DNA of 64,000 bases from Bacteroidales bacterium (lineage in GTDB: Bacteria > Bacteroidota > Bacteroidia > Bacteroidales > WCHB1-69): positions 1 to 64,000 of the forward strand of contig JAFPVR010000111.1 of NCBI GenBank assembly GCA_017395245.1. Direction: 5' to 3'. The notes under the pieces were generated by a model. The model saw nothing but the letters and a program-made list of their open reading frames with translations. It made no database searches and was not told where the DNA came from. How positions within the stretch are numbered: the stretch's first letter is position 1; each line of letters opens with the position of its first letter. The position numbers and the translations under genes are program-made. Shown piece by piece: positions 7,267 through 15,400 of this stretch.

Positions 7267-8067
7267 ATGAAAAGCAATATCATACGTACATTGGCCGTTG
7301 CCCTGTTTTGTGTGTTTGTCTTTCAAAATGTTGAAGCACAACGGTTTATAGGCTCTGCGATTGCGGGTGTCAACTTCGCGCAGATTGAAGGTGACGGCGT
7401 GCACGGTTTCTACAAAGTGGGCTTCAACGGAGGCCTCGGACTGACCATGCCGCTGAATCCCAAGCAGACCTGGCAGCTCTCTTTGGAACTCCTTTACACG
7501 CAGAAAGGGTCGGTGAAGCGTTGTCAACCAGGCTACTTCGACACGCTTGTCTATGCTCCTTCCATGTACACCGACGTGGACCGCTCCGTGCCGTGGGACT
7601 CTACTATCAAGTGTAATATTTCCCTCGACTACGTGCAGGTGCCCCTGATGGTGCGTTACGAGGAGATGTATTCCGGCTGCACCTTCGCGCTCGGTTTCGC
7701 ATGGGGCAGGCTGGTGCGCGCCAAGGAGATTTACAACGGCTTCACCCGCACCACCAACGTCCGCTCGAAGACCTACAAGACGAGCGACTGGTCCTTCATT
7801 GCCGACGTCAACATCCGACTCTACAAGAATCTCTCGCTCGACTTCCGCTACGAATACTCCCTCGTGCCCATCCGCACGATGGAATTCACCTACGTCTATA
7901 CTGACGGATCTACCGTGTCGGAGACTTATAAATTGCATAACCACATGATTTCCACCCGATTGGTGTATTATTTCAACGAAAAATTTGTTAAGAATACTCG
8001 CGTGAACAATAACGGCCAGACGATGGGCACGAAATGGGTGCGCGAGATTCCCGAATACAACGATTAA
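7267..8067 (+). CDS. PorT-like outer-membrane beta-barrel protein
   Basis: A 266-aa exported protein with a signal peptide ending FVFQNVEAQ (about residues 15-25), then alternating amphipathic strands typical of the small OMP beta-barrel family that includes PorT (GSAIAGVNFAQIEGDG; GGLGLTMPLNPKQTWQLSLELLYTQKG; LDYVQVPLMVRYEE; LSLDFRYEYSLVPI). PorT itself belongs to type IX secretion, but many paralogues do not, so the role is unassigned. It is followed after 9 bp by a lipoprotein gene, and the pair is probably one transcript from the divergent promoter at 7238. It lies outside any recognised transport locus. Confidence 0.75.
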   Translation: MKSNIIRTLAVALFCVFVFQNVEAQRFIGSAIAGVNFAQIEGDGVHGFYKVGFNGGLGLTMPLNPKQTWQLSLELLYTQKGSVKRCQPGYFDTLVYAPSMYTDVDRSVPWDSTIKCNISLDYVQVPLMVRYEEMYSGCTFALGFAWGRLVRAKEIYNGFTRTTNVRSKTYKTSDWSFIADVNIRLYKNLSLDFRYEYSLVPIRTMEFTYVYTDGSTVSETYKLHNHMISTRLVYYFNEKFVKNTRVNNNGQTMGTKWVREIPEYND

Positions 8068-8076
8068 AGACTGATT

Positions 8077-9144
8077 ATGAAGCGAATATCCACTATTTGT
8101 ATTGCGCTGCTCGCGGCAGTTGTGCTGTTCACTCAGTGCAAGCCCATTGACCTGACGGCCGACTACAAGGACATTACAATCTCCTACGGCTTTTTGAACG
8201 CCAAGGAGAATGTCCATTATTTCAAGATTTATCGCGGTTACATCACCGACGGCAACGCCTACGATGCTGCCGCCGAGTGGGATAACATCTATTACCCGGT
8301 GGATTCCATCGAGGTTCGTCTGGTGGAGTACCGAAACGGTCAGGTCCTTCGTTCCGCCGTGTTGGACACCACTACCGCGATTCCGAAGGAGGAAGGCTAT
8401 TTCCACAATCCGAAACAACTGCTCTATTATTCTGATTGGCAGTTGGATACGGAGAATACTTATCGGTTGGTGATAAACCGGAAATCTACAGGCGATGAGG
8501 TGTATGCCGAGACTGTGGTGGTTGGCGGTTTTTCCATCCGTCGTCCGATGGTGTCGTGGAACATGAACTCCAACAATCCGTATAAGATTTTATTCTCCAG
8601 TGCGGAGAATGCCGCCATGTACGACATCTACTTGACCTTTTATTATATAGAAGTGGACAATGCGACGAAGGCGATCACGCACCACCAGGTGACGCGGCGG
8701 CTCAACGGCGACTATATCCGAGCGACTACCGGCACGGAGGTTGCGTATACGGGGTTCACCCCTGAGACGTTCTTCACCACGATCGTGCAGGCTATCGAGA
8801 CCAAGCCTGGCGTGACGCGCTACATCGACTCCGTGGCCGGACAGCCTTATCGCTGCATGCGGCTTACGGCTTGGGCTGCCGACCAGAACTACTTGAATTA
8901 CAGGGAGGTTTCCACGCCGGGCACGAGCATCGTCCAGAACCGTCCGGAGTACACGAACTTCATCTCCGCCGACGAGTCGGCTTACGGGCTGTTTGCATCG
9001 CGCAATTATGGTTACGCGGACCTCTCGATGGACAACACTACTGGACACAACGAGGACACGTTGGTGAAGAGTCCCCGCACGCGTCGTCTGAACTTCGATT
9101 ATTACCGTAACTCGCCGGAGTTCCCGAACGATCCTGTCGAATAG
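8077..9144 (+). CDS. Surface lipoprotein of unknown function
   Basis: A 355-aa protein with a lipoprotein signal peptide (ALLAAVVLFTQC, Cys at about residue 21). The mature part begins with ADYKDITISYGFLN and contains beta-rich sequence with repeated tyrosine- and aspartate-rich strands (YFKIYRGYITDGNAYD; DSIEVRLVEYRNGQ; YRLVINRKSTGDEVYAETV). This layout, an Ig-like region plus a long C-terminal part, resembles Bacteroidales lipoproteins such as DUF4249 members, but I cannot confirm that family. Co-transcribed with the upstream PorT-like barrel (9-bp gap); MgtC follows after 9 bp. An outer-membrane barrel-lipoprotein pair is a reasonable inference. Confidence 0.7.
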   Translation: MKRISTICIALLAAVVLFTQCKPIDLTADYKDITISYGFLNAKENVHYFKIYRGYITDGNAYDAAAEWDNIYYPVDSIEVRLVEYRNGQVLRSAVLDTTTAIPKEEGYFHNPKQLLYYSDWQLDTENTYRLVINRKSTGDEVYAETVVVGGFSIRRPMVSWNMNSNNPYKILFSSAENAAMYDIYLTFYYIEVDNATKAITHHQVTRRLNGDYIRATTGTEVAYTGFTPETFFTTIVQAIETKPGVTRYIDSVAGQPYRCMRLTAWAADQNYLNYREVSTPGTSIVQNRPEYTNFISADESAYGLFASRNYGYADLSMDNTTGHNEDTLVKSPRTRRLNFDYYRNSPEFPNDPVE

Positions 9145-9153
9145 TCCGGCCTT

Positions 9154-9816
9154 ATGTTATGGGATTTTGTCCTTCGGTTGTTGGCCGCCACCGCCATGGG
9201 GGCGGCGATCGGGTTTGAGCGCGAGTACCACGCCAAGGAGGCGGGCTTGCGCACGCACCTTTTGGTCGCGTTAGGCTCCTGCCTGTTCATGATTCTCTCG
9301 ATTTACGGTTTCGACTTCATGCTGGGCCGCGACCATGTGAGTTTCGACCCGTCGCGCATTGCCGCGCAGGTGGTCACGGGCATCGGTTTCATCGGCGCGG
9401 GCACCATCATCCTGCAGAAGCAGGTGGTGCGCGGGCTGACCACCGCCGCTGGCCTCTGGGTCACTGCCGCCATCGGGTTGGCATGCGGAAACGGCATGTA
9501 CTGGGTGGCACTCATCACCACCGTCATCGTGCTTGTGTCGTTAGGGCTGATCAATGTCTATCTGCCTTACTTCTCGCAAAAAGAGCACACCGTCACCTTC
9601 CTCGTGGAGGACTACACCATCCTGACCGGAGTGATGGAGAACCTCTATCGCGAGAAAATTACCGTGCTGAACTACGAAATGCACAAGGATGCCGAGGAGA
9701 ACAACGGCAAAATGTTGGTATCCTTGGAGATACGGATGAAACGGTACAACAATATCAAGGAAATATCCGCCATCTTGAAGAATTTCGAGAGAGTGGAAAT
9801 CGTCCAGATTTCCTAA
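9154..9816 (+). CDS. MgtC/SapB family membrane protein
   Basis: A 220-aa inner-membrane protein of the MgtC/SapB family. The N-terminal membrane part carries the family signatures AAAMGAAIGFEREYH-like (here ATAMGAAIGFEREYHAKEAG), LRTHLLVALGSCLFM and VVTGIGFIGAGTIIL, with about five hydrophobic segments up to residue 130. The C-terminal 85 residues form a soluble ACT-like domain (HTVTFLVEDYTILTGVMENL). Family members are linked to magnesium limitation and, in pathogens, modulation of ATP synthase; the role here is unknown. Its stop is followed within 2 bp by a 28-nt palindrome that it shares as a boundary with the convergent glycosyltransferase gene. Confidence 0.9.
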   Translation: MLWDFVLRLLAATAMGAAIGFEREYHAKEAGLRTHLLVALGSCLFMILSIYGFDFMLGRDHVSFDPSRIAAQVVTGIGFIGAGTIILQKQVVRGLTTAAGLWVTAAIGLACGNGMYWVALITTVIVLVSLGLINVYLPYFSQKEHTVTFLVEDYTILTGVMENLYREKITVLNYEMHKDAEENNGKMLVSLEIRMKRYNNIKEISAILKNFERVEIVQIS

Positions 9817-9817
9817 T

Positions 9818-9845
9818 GTAGAGACGTGGTGCACCGCGTCTCTAC
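9818..9845. repeat. 28-nt palindrome, core TGGTGCACCG
   Basis: Arms GTAGAGACG and CGTCTCTAC around a 10-nt core that is self-complementary except for one T-G pair at its ends. It lies tail-to-tail between MgtC and the glycosyltransferase. The minus-strand glycosyltransferase ends at the TAG inside the arm (9842-9844). Confidence 0.85.
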
Positions 9846-10948
9846 AATAACCTACGATAAATTTCCAACCATTTTTTTCCAATAATTTCAGGCGAGCATA
9901 TCGCTAACGCTTGATCACGAATAACAGCAGGTTGGTAATTATTCGCGTGGTCTAACATAAAATTCACTTTTTCAGCAAGTTGCGTCTCGTCTCTCGGGGT
10001 GACGATGACAGCGTTCTTTGCGTCAGCAATCTCTAAGATGCCGCCCACGGGCGTGGTAATGACGGGTGTGCCGGTGCAGAATGACTCCAACAGCACGCAC
10101 GGCTGGTTCTCGTAGTTGGAAAAGAGCAGGAAAAAGTTGGACTGACGCAGCAGCGCGGCGATTTCGGCAGGCGTCTTGCGCCCGAGGAAATGGACGATGC
10201 TTTCCAGACCGTTGTCCTGCACGAAACGCACGGCCTCCTCATTGGCATAGTCGTGGACAATATTAAGTTCGAAATCAGTACGTTGCGCGGATACCGCTTT
10301 GACAGCACGCAGGATGCCCATAATGTTCTTGGCTTTGTTTTCGATGGTGGAGACGTGCAGGATACGTTTCTTGCTGTCTTGTGAATTGTTGTCGCTCAGG
10401 GAAAACAGCTTGGTGTCAACCACATTGCCGACAACGGTTTGCGGTTTGTGGGCGGCGGCGGGCACGGTGGCGGCGATATTGTCGAGCAGGTTTTGCGACA
10501 CGGCGGTGATGTGCGTGGCATTCCGGAACGTGTGGCGCAGGATCAGGCGTGTGGGCAACGACAGCTGCGGGCGGTTTATCGGCAGGTAGCCCGTCCAGTG
10601 CTCGCTGACAATCAGCGGGATACGGTGCTTGCGACTCAACCGGACAGCCACCGGGCCCAACGGCAACACCACGTGGAGGTGGATGATGTCGGGACGTCCG
10701 TATTGCCGCACCAGCTCGTCAAAGGCGGCCTCGTATGCGCGGACGAGCGCGAGTTTGCCCGTGTTATCCGTTTTGACAGGGAAAAGTTCCGCGTTGCAGG
10801 CGGTCTCTGGCGTGAATCCGTCGTGTACGTGGTGCAGGATGACTGACCGCACCTGGTCGCCCAGCGACTCGATGTGCCGGAAGATGAAGTTCCCGTTCAG
10901 CGGCTTTTCCGGGATGGGGAACCAAGAGGGGATGTGGACTACAAGCAT
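9842..10948 (-). CDS. Glycosyltransferase family 4 (group 1)
   Basis: A 368-aa GT-B glycosyltransferase, probably cytoplasmic and acting on a lipid-linked glycan. The N-terminal half has HLHVVLPLGPVAVRL and SEHWTGYLP; the C-terminal half has the GT4 donor-binding pattern GRKTPAEIAALLRQS, then LFSNYENQPCVLLESFCTGTPVITTPVGG with the EX7E-type glutamates. The ATG at 10948 is fixed by a -7 element at 10954-10961, which leaves almost no leader, so the mRNA may be leaderless. It is divergent from a flippase gene; together they suggest a surface polysaccharide or O-antigen function. The stop codon lies in a repeat palindrome. Confidence 0.88.
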   Translation of the reverse strand: MLVVHIPSWFPIPEKPLNGNFIFRHIESLGDQVRSVILHHVHDGFTPETACNAELFPVKTDNTGKLALVRAYEAAFDELVRQYGRPDIIHLHVVLPLGPVAVRLSRKHRIPLIVSEHWTGYLPINRPQLSLPTRLILRHTFRNATHITAVSQNLLDNIAATVPAAAHKPQTVVGNVVDTKLFSLSDNNSQDSKKRILHVSTIENKAKNIMGILRAVKAVSAQRTDFELNIVHDYANEEAVRFVQDNGLESIVHFLGRKTPAEIAALLRQSNFFLLFSNYENQPCVLLESFCTGTPVITTPVGGILEIADAKNAVIVTPRDETQLAEKVNFMLDHANNYQPAVIRDQALAICSPEIIGKKWLEIYRRLL

Positions 10949-10987
10949 GGCGGCAAAAATACGAAAATTTCGTATCTTTGCCGCCAT
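10947..10987. promoter_or_regulatory. 41-bp palindromic divergent promoter (glycosyltransferase / flippase)
   Basis: Twenty-base arms with a single mismatch mirror each other around position 10967. Minus-strand TATTTTTG (10954-10961) serves the glycosyltransferase and plus-strand TATCTTTG (10973-10980) serves the flippase, so each -7 box is the reflection of the other. The glycosyltransferase ATG forms the outer end of one arm. Confidence 0.75.
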
Positions 10988-10997
10988 TAATTTCGCT

Positions 10998-12275
10998 ATG
11001 TTCGGAAAGATTCTCAACACCTTCGGCACCAAGATTCTCGTCGCCTTCATCAACCTGGCGATTGCGATTATCATTTCCCAGGTGTTAGGTGACAGCGGCA
11101 AGGGCATCCAGTCGCTTGTGCTTACGAACATTAGCTTCATCCTGATTTTTTCGGAAATCGTCTGCGGGGCGAGCCTCGTCTACCTGACCTCTCGTCACTC
11201 GTTCTCCAAGCTGTGGCTGCCGTCGGTGCTGTGGGCGTTGCTCATTGCGGCGGTCATGGGCGCGCTCATGAGCCTCCTCGACATGGGCCTCGACCGCTCC
11301 CTCGCGCTGCACACGGCTGTCCTGTCGTTCATTTCCTCGTTTGCGAGCATCAACTTCCGTTTTCTCGTTGGAAAAGAGGAAGTTAAGAAGGCCAACTACA
11401 ACACCCTGCTGCAGCCGCTCCTGTTGGTTTGCACCTTGGTGGTCTATCATTTTGTGTTAGGATACCGCGATGTGTACGGCTATATTATCGGTTTGTATAT
11501 GGCTTACGTCGGGTCTTCGATATTGGGCGTTTGTCAGTTGCGGGATGAATATAAGTCGCTGAAAATTATGCCTTTACAGAAATACCGTGACGCTTTGAAG
11601 GATCTCTTCAAGTACGGATTTCTCAACCAGACGGGCCATTTCGTGCAGTTTTTCAACCTCCGGCTGAGTTATTACCTGCTCAACGCCTATGTGGATGCGG
11701 GGCAGGTAGGGGTCTACTCGAACGCAGTGTCGTTGGCTGAAGCGTTGTGGATTATCGCCAACAGCATCGCCTTGGTGGAGTACGCCCGCATTTCCAACAG
11801 TACGGACAAAGCTTACAACCAGCGACTTACGCTCGACTTGGCCAAGATTTGTTTCGCGGTCGCGCTGCCCGCCGTGCTGGTGCTTTCGCTGCTTCCTTCC
11901 TCGTTCTATGTCTTCGTGTTCGGTCCCGATTTCGGGGCGATGGCCACGCTCATCCGCATTCTCGCGCCGGGTGTGCTGCTTTACGGCATCTTCCTGATTC
12001 TCGGACACTACTACTCCGGCTCGGGCCGCTATTTCATGAACACGATTGCCGCGCTGTGCGGGTTGGCGGTCACGTTAGGCTGCGGTTTCACGCTTATCCC
12101 GCGTTTCGCCGCCACGGGTGCCGCCGTCACCGCCTCCATTGCTTACTCGATGAATGCTGTCTTCCTGATGGTCTGCTTCCTCAGGGAGTCGTCCTTCCAT
12201 GCCAAAGACTTTCTGTTAACTCCTTCAGAATTAAAGGAATATATTGTTAAAATCAAGAATCATTACCTGAAATAA
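10998..12275 (+). CDS. Polysaccharide flippase (MOP superfamily, Wzx-like)
   Basis: A 425-aa integral membrane protein with about twelve hydrophobic segments, from NLAIAIIISQVLGDSGKG near the N-terminus to the last at AVFLMVCFL. The conserved early motif SQVLGDSGKGIQSLVLTN and the mid-protein FNLRLSYYLLNAYVDAGQVGVYSNAVSLAE are typical of Wzx/RfbX-type lipid-linked oligosaccharide flippases. The ATG at 10998 lies 17 bp after the -7 element; longer upstream frames cross the divergent promoter and are not real. It is 8 bp from the methyltransferase gene downstream. Likely part of a small glycan export unit with the divergent glycosyltransferase. Confidence 0.88.
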   Translation: MFGKILNTFGTKILVAFINLAIAIIISQVLGDSGKGIQSLVLTNISFILIFSEIVCGASLVYLTSRHSFSKLWLPSVLWALLIAAVMGALMSLLDMGLDRSLALHTAVLSFISSFASINFRFLVGKEEVKKANYNTLLQPLLLVCTLVVYHFVLGYRDVYGYIIGLYMAYVGSSILGVCQLRDEYKSLKIMPLQKYRDALKDLFKYGFLNQTGHFVQFFNLRLSYYLLNAYVDAGQVGVYSNAVSLAEALWIIANSIALVEYARISNSTDKAYNQRLTLDLAKICFAVALPAVLVLSLLPSSFYVFVFGPDFGAMATLIRILAPGVLLYGIFLILGHYYSGSGRYFMNTIAALCGLAVTLGCGFTLIPRFAATGAAVTASIAYSMNAVFLMVCFLRESSFHAKDFLLTPSELKEYIVKIKNHYLK

Positions 12276-12283
12276 ATCGCACA

Positions 12284-13093
12284 ATGAATATTAAAATACT
12301 CGCTGGCCTTCGCGCTTTGAAACTCATTATCAAATTTCCTTACCTGCTCAATTTGGTGTTGGATAGTGAGGATGTATTCCAAAAAAAGGTGTCCAAGAAG
12401 TATGGACTGGACGAGGGTTTGCCGCTTTTGCGTTTGGAGGAGCTGTTCCCTGATTTTACGGAAACGGTTTCGCCGTATGCCTATCTTTCCGGCGCGACCA
12501 TGCCGATAGATATTGCGTTGCTGAAAATGCTCGCCCGTCGGCGGAATGTTCAACGTTATTTTGAGATAGGCACTTGGCGTGGCGAGAGTGTCGCCAATGT
12601 GGCCGCCGTGGTGCCGCAGTGCGTGACGCTGAACCTCTCGCGGGAGGAAATCATCAAGTTGACAGACAACGAACGCTACGCCGATGCGCACGCTTTCTTC
12701 TCTAAAAATCTGGACAATGTGACGCACATAGAGGGCAATTCGCAGTCCTTTGACTTTACGCCGTACAAAGGGCAGTTCGACATGGTCTTCATAGATGGCG
12801 ACCATCATTCTGACGCGGTGAAGAAGGATACGCAGACCGCCTTCGAGCTGTTGCGCGACGAAAAGTCTATAATTGTCTGGCACGACTACGGTTACGATCC
12901 GGAGACTATCCGGTGGAGCGTGCTTTATGCCATTTGGGAGGGCACGCCGGAGGAGAAGCGCAAACACCTGTACCACGTTGCCAACACGATGTGCGCTGTT
13001 TACCTACCCGAGGAACTCCCGGTCGGGACGTTAGTGCCGCATGCGCTTCCGGAGCATTATTACGAAGTGACGTTGAAGACCGTTGGTCTTTGA
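12284..13093 (+). CDS. Class I SAM-dependent methyltransferase (Methyltransf_24-like)
   Basis: A 269-aa soluble protein. The Rossmann glycine motif appears as YFEIGTWRGESVANVAAVV (about residues 91-109), followed by an acidic loop and the DMVFIDGDHHSDAVKKDTQTAFELL stretch (about 165-190), characteristic of class I methyltransferases that act on sugars or small molecules. There is no signal peptide. It follows the flippase by 8 bp, so a glycan-modifying role is plausible. The stop codon TGA lies inside the first unit of a TTTGACC heptamer array. Confidence 0.8.
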   Translation: MNIKILAGLRALKLIIKFPYLLNLVLDSEDVFQKKVSKKYGLDEGLPLLRLEELFPDFTETVSPYAYLSGATMPIDIALLKMLARRRNVQRYFEIGTWRGESVANVAAVVPQCVTLNLSREEIIKLTDNERYADAHAFFSKNLDNVTHIEGNSQSFDFTPYKGQFDMVFIDGDHHSDAVKKDTQTAFELLRDEKSIIVWHDYGYDPETIRWSVLYAIWEGTPEEKRKHLYHVANTMCAVYLPEELPVGTLVPHALPEHYYEVTLKTVGL

Positions 13094-13192
13094 CCTTTGA
13101 CCTTTGACCGCTGACTTTGACCATTGACTTTGACTGTTGATACTGCATTCTTAAAATATTCATCATTCGGCATTCAGCATTCATAATTATTT
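13088..13192. repeat. Two heptamer arrays, TTTGACC and ATTCAGC words
   Basis: 13088-13140: CTTTGAC three times, CGCTGAC, then less regular TTTGAC and CATTGAC units; the methyltransferase stop TGA (13091-13093) is within the first unit. 13158-13192: ATTCATC, ATTCGGC, ATTCAGC, ATTCATA, ATTATTT, ending 2 bp before the promoter of the next gene. The two words differ although they are only 18 bp apart. Confidence 0.7.
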
Positions 13193-13194
13193 TG

Positions 13195-13202
13195 TACTTT
13201 TG
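13195..13202 (+). promoter_or_regulatory. -7 promoter element of the nucleoside phosphorylase
   Basis: TACTTTTG matches TAnnTTTG and is 25 bp before the ATG at 13227. It excludes the in-frame TTG at 13200 as a start. Confidence 0.6.
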
Positions 13203-13226
13203 CCTCGTCATTATAAAACTGGAATT

Positions 13227-14093
13227 ATGAACAAAACGATACCCGCTTCCGAGCTGCCGTTGCAGGCTGACGGGGCGATTTACCACCTCGATTTGCATCC
13301 TGATGAACTGGCCGACAATGTGATTCTGGTGGGCGATCCCGGCCGCGTGGCGATGATTTCCGGCATGTTCGACACGGTGGAACTCTTTCGGCAGAACCGC
13401 GAATTCATCACGCACACCGGAACCTACAAAGGCAAGCGTATCTCCGTGATTTCCACGGGGATGGGCACCGACAATATCGACATTGTGCTTACCGAGTTGG
13501 ACGCCTTGGCCAACATCAACCTCGCCACCCGCACGGTAAAAGAGACGCACCGCACGCTCAACCTCGTGCGCATCGGCACGTCCGGTGCGCTGTCCCCTGA
13601 CCTTGAGTGCGGCAGTTTCCTGGCTTCCGCCTTCGGACTGGGAATTGACGGTATGTTGCGCTACTACGACACGGGCAATCTCATTCGCGAGGACATTGTG
13701 GAGGCATTCGTCCGCCACACCGGCTGGAATTCGCAATTGCCCCTTCCTTACTGCACTCCCGCCTCGCAGGAACTCCTCGACAGAATCGGTCACGACATGA
13801 ATCAGGGCATAACCATCAGCGCACCCGGTTTCTTCGGGCCGCAGGGCAGAGAGGTCCGCGCAAAGCTGCGCTATCCCGAACTTAACCAAAAGATTGAAAC
13901 ATTCGAGTACAGCGGCAATGCCGTCACCAATATGGAGATGGAGTGTTCCGCCATCTATGGCCTTGGCGGTTTGCTGGGCCACAACCCCCTCACCGTCTGC
14001 CTCCTCATCGCCAACCGCGTCACCGGCCAGTTCCTCGACAACTACCACGATCGCATGGAGGATCTCTGCCATACCGTACTTGACCGAATCTAA
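13227..14093 (+). CDS. Nucleoside phosphorylase (uridine phosphorylase-like)
   Basis: A 288-aa cytosolic enzyme that splits a nucleoside with phosphate into base and ribose-1-phosphate. It has the PNP/UDP superfamily features: phosphate-binding ILVGDPGRVAMIS (about residues 33-45), ISVISTGMGTDNIDIVLTEL, RIGTSGALSPDL and the ribose/base site NMEMECSAIYGLGGLLGH near the C-terminus. It is longer than E. coli Udp, as usual for the Bacteroidetes branch. The ATG at 13227 follows a -7 element. Monocistronic, with a heptamer array at its stop codon. Substrate preference (uridine or other) cannot be read from sequence alone. Confidence 0.88.
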   Translation: MNKTIPASELPLQADGAIYHLDLHPDELADNVILVGDPGRVAMISGMFDTVELFRQNREFITHTGTYKGKRISVISTGMGTDNIDIVLTELDALANINLATRTVKETHRTLNLVRIGTSGALSPDLECGSFLASAFGLGIDGMLRYYDTGNLIREDIVEAFVRHTGWNSQLPLPYCTPASQELLDRIGHDMNQGITISAPGFFGPQGREVRAKLRYPELNQKIETFEYSGNAVTNMEMECSAIYGLGGLLGHNPLTVCLLIANRVTGQFLDNYHDRMEDLCHTVLDRI

Positions 14094-14230
14094 GACGTGA
14101 GACTTTAGACTTTAGACTTATGGTGACAGAGACAGTCGAAGCACCATTCCCCTTCTAACCACCCCGGCCTATCGGCCACCCCTCCAAAGGAGGGGAGTAG
14201 AAGGGAACCCGAAGGGCGGGGTAGTAATAT
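14092..14230. repeat. TAGACTT heptamer array and structured GC-rich repeat
   Basis: 14099-14119 holds GAGACTT, TAGACTT, TAGACTT directly after the phosphorylase stop. 14149-14205 is a nested inverted repeat: outer CCCTTCT / AGAAGGG, an inner GGCC-TATC-GGCC hairpin, and CCCCTCC-AAA-GGAGGGG. The trailing sequence CCGAAGGGCGGGG continues to about 14221. This resembles a dispersed Bacteroidales intergenic repeat. No gene is seen in 14094-14269. Confidence 0.65.
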
Positions 14231-14269
14231 AGACATATCGGCGTAAGCCATCTTTATAAAAGATAAACG

Positions 14270-15388
14270 ATGAAAAAGTTTCTACTATATACAATAATGA
14301 TTCTGCTCGGGACAGCCACCGCGTCCGCCGAGACAGAAAGATACAAAATCCTTTATCTGATTCCTTTCGAATCAGCCAGTTACACCACGCCGATTGTCAA
14401 GGAGTGTGAGGATATGGACAATGTGAAGTCGTATCAGCTGATGGGTTTCTGGAACGGGGCGCAGATGGCGATTGAAGAGTACGAGAAGAACGGCGAGAAC
14501 ATCCGTTTCGACATTGTGGTGCGCGACATTTCCAACGACGAGCGGAAACTGCGCCGCGTGATGGAGGACGAGGAGCTGATGGCTGGCGTGAAGCTCATTA
14601 TCGGCCCGTTTTTCGGAAAACTATTCGCGGTTGCGGCGGAATACGCCAAGCAAAGGGAGATTCCCATCGTGAACCCCTTCACCAGCCGGCAGGATTTTTT
14701 GGAGGGTAACGAGTTCGTCTACAAGCTGCGGCCGGCGTACGAGGCTCGGCCCGCCATGATCGCCTTTCAGGCGCAGCAGACCAACGCTTTTCCCATTATT
14801 GTCTATGGCGATTCCACCTCAAAAGACAAGGAGATGACGGCTTACCTGAAGTATTTCAAGGTCAACAGCATTCCTTACGAAATTACGCCCAACGCCACCA
14901 CGGTGGTCTCCCGTTTGGAGAAGGAGAAACCGCGCATTGTGATTACTTTTTACGACAATCCCGCGCAGAACCTCATCATTTCCAGGAACTTGCTCTACAG
15001 CGAGAAGACCGGAAACCTGACTTTTGTGGTGCCGGAGAAATGGATGGAGTCCAAAACCTACGACATCGAGTATTACAACAAATTGAACCTGCATTATTTC
15101 TCGGATTATTACATTGATTTTCAGAATGAAAAGACCAAAACGTTCGTGTACGACTACACGGAGCGTTTCGGGGTGCCGCCAAGTTTGGAGAGCTTCGCGT
15201 TCCAAGGCTACGACATCACCCGCTTTTTCGTGGAGTTTATTCGCAACCACAACGACCTTGACCGGGTGAAAGTCAGTCCGATAGCCTTCCCGCTCTCGTT
15301 CGACAAAACGCCCGGCGGCGGTTACGAGAACGTGAACGTGCAGTTCCTCGAAGTCAAGGACAACGAGATTGTTCCGAGCGGATTCTAA
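14270..15388 (+). CDS. Periplasmic binding protein, type 1 (LivJ-like)
   Basis: A 372-aa exported protein with a cleavable signal peptide (MILLGTATASAE, cleavage near residue 21). The fold is that of type 1 periplasmic binding proteins (Peripla_BP_6): YKILYLIPFESASY, GAQMAIEEYEKNGENIRFDIVVRD, LIIGPFFGKLFAVAAEYAKQREIPIVNPFTS, and SLESFAFQGYDITRFFVEFI. No ABC transporter genes are nearby, so it may be a stand-alone receptor-like protein, as is common in Bacteroidales where a related domain often follows LysM repeats. No LysM is present here. priA follows after 12 bp. Confidence 0.8.
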   Translation: MKKFLLYTIMILLGTATASAETERYKILYLIPFESASYTTPIVKECEDMDNVKSYQLMGFWNGAQMAIEEYEKNGENIRFDIVVRDISNDERKLRRVMEDEELMAGVKLIIGPFFGKLFAVAAEYAKQREIPIVNPFTSRQDFLEGNEFVYKLRPAYEARPAMIAFQAQQTNAFPIIVYGDSTSKDKEMTAYLKYFKVNSIPYEITPNATTVVSRLEKEKPRIVITFYDNPAQNLIISRNLLYSEKTGNLTFVVPEKWMESKTYDIEYYNKLNLHYFSDYYIDFQNEKTKTFVYDYTERFGVPPSLESFAFQGYDITRFFVEFIRNHNDLDRVKVSPIAFPLSFDKTPGGGYENVNVQFLEVKDNEIVPSGF

Positions 15389-15400
15389 CCCGAAAACCCC

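Noticed and set aside
9818-9845. Palindromes as insertion-sequence ends
   Set aside because: No transposase-sized DNA lies between copies, spacing is irregular, and each copy is complete in itself.
10629-10997. N-terminal extension of the flippase
   Set aside because: The open frame upstream of 10998 is antisense to the glycosyltransferase and crosses the divergent promoter; the family N-terminus starts at 10998.
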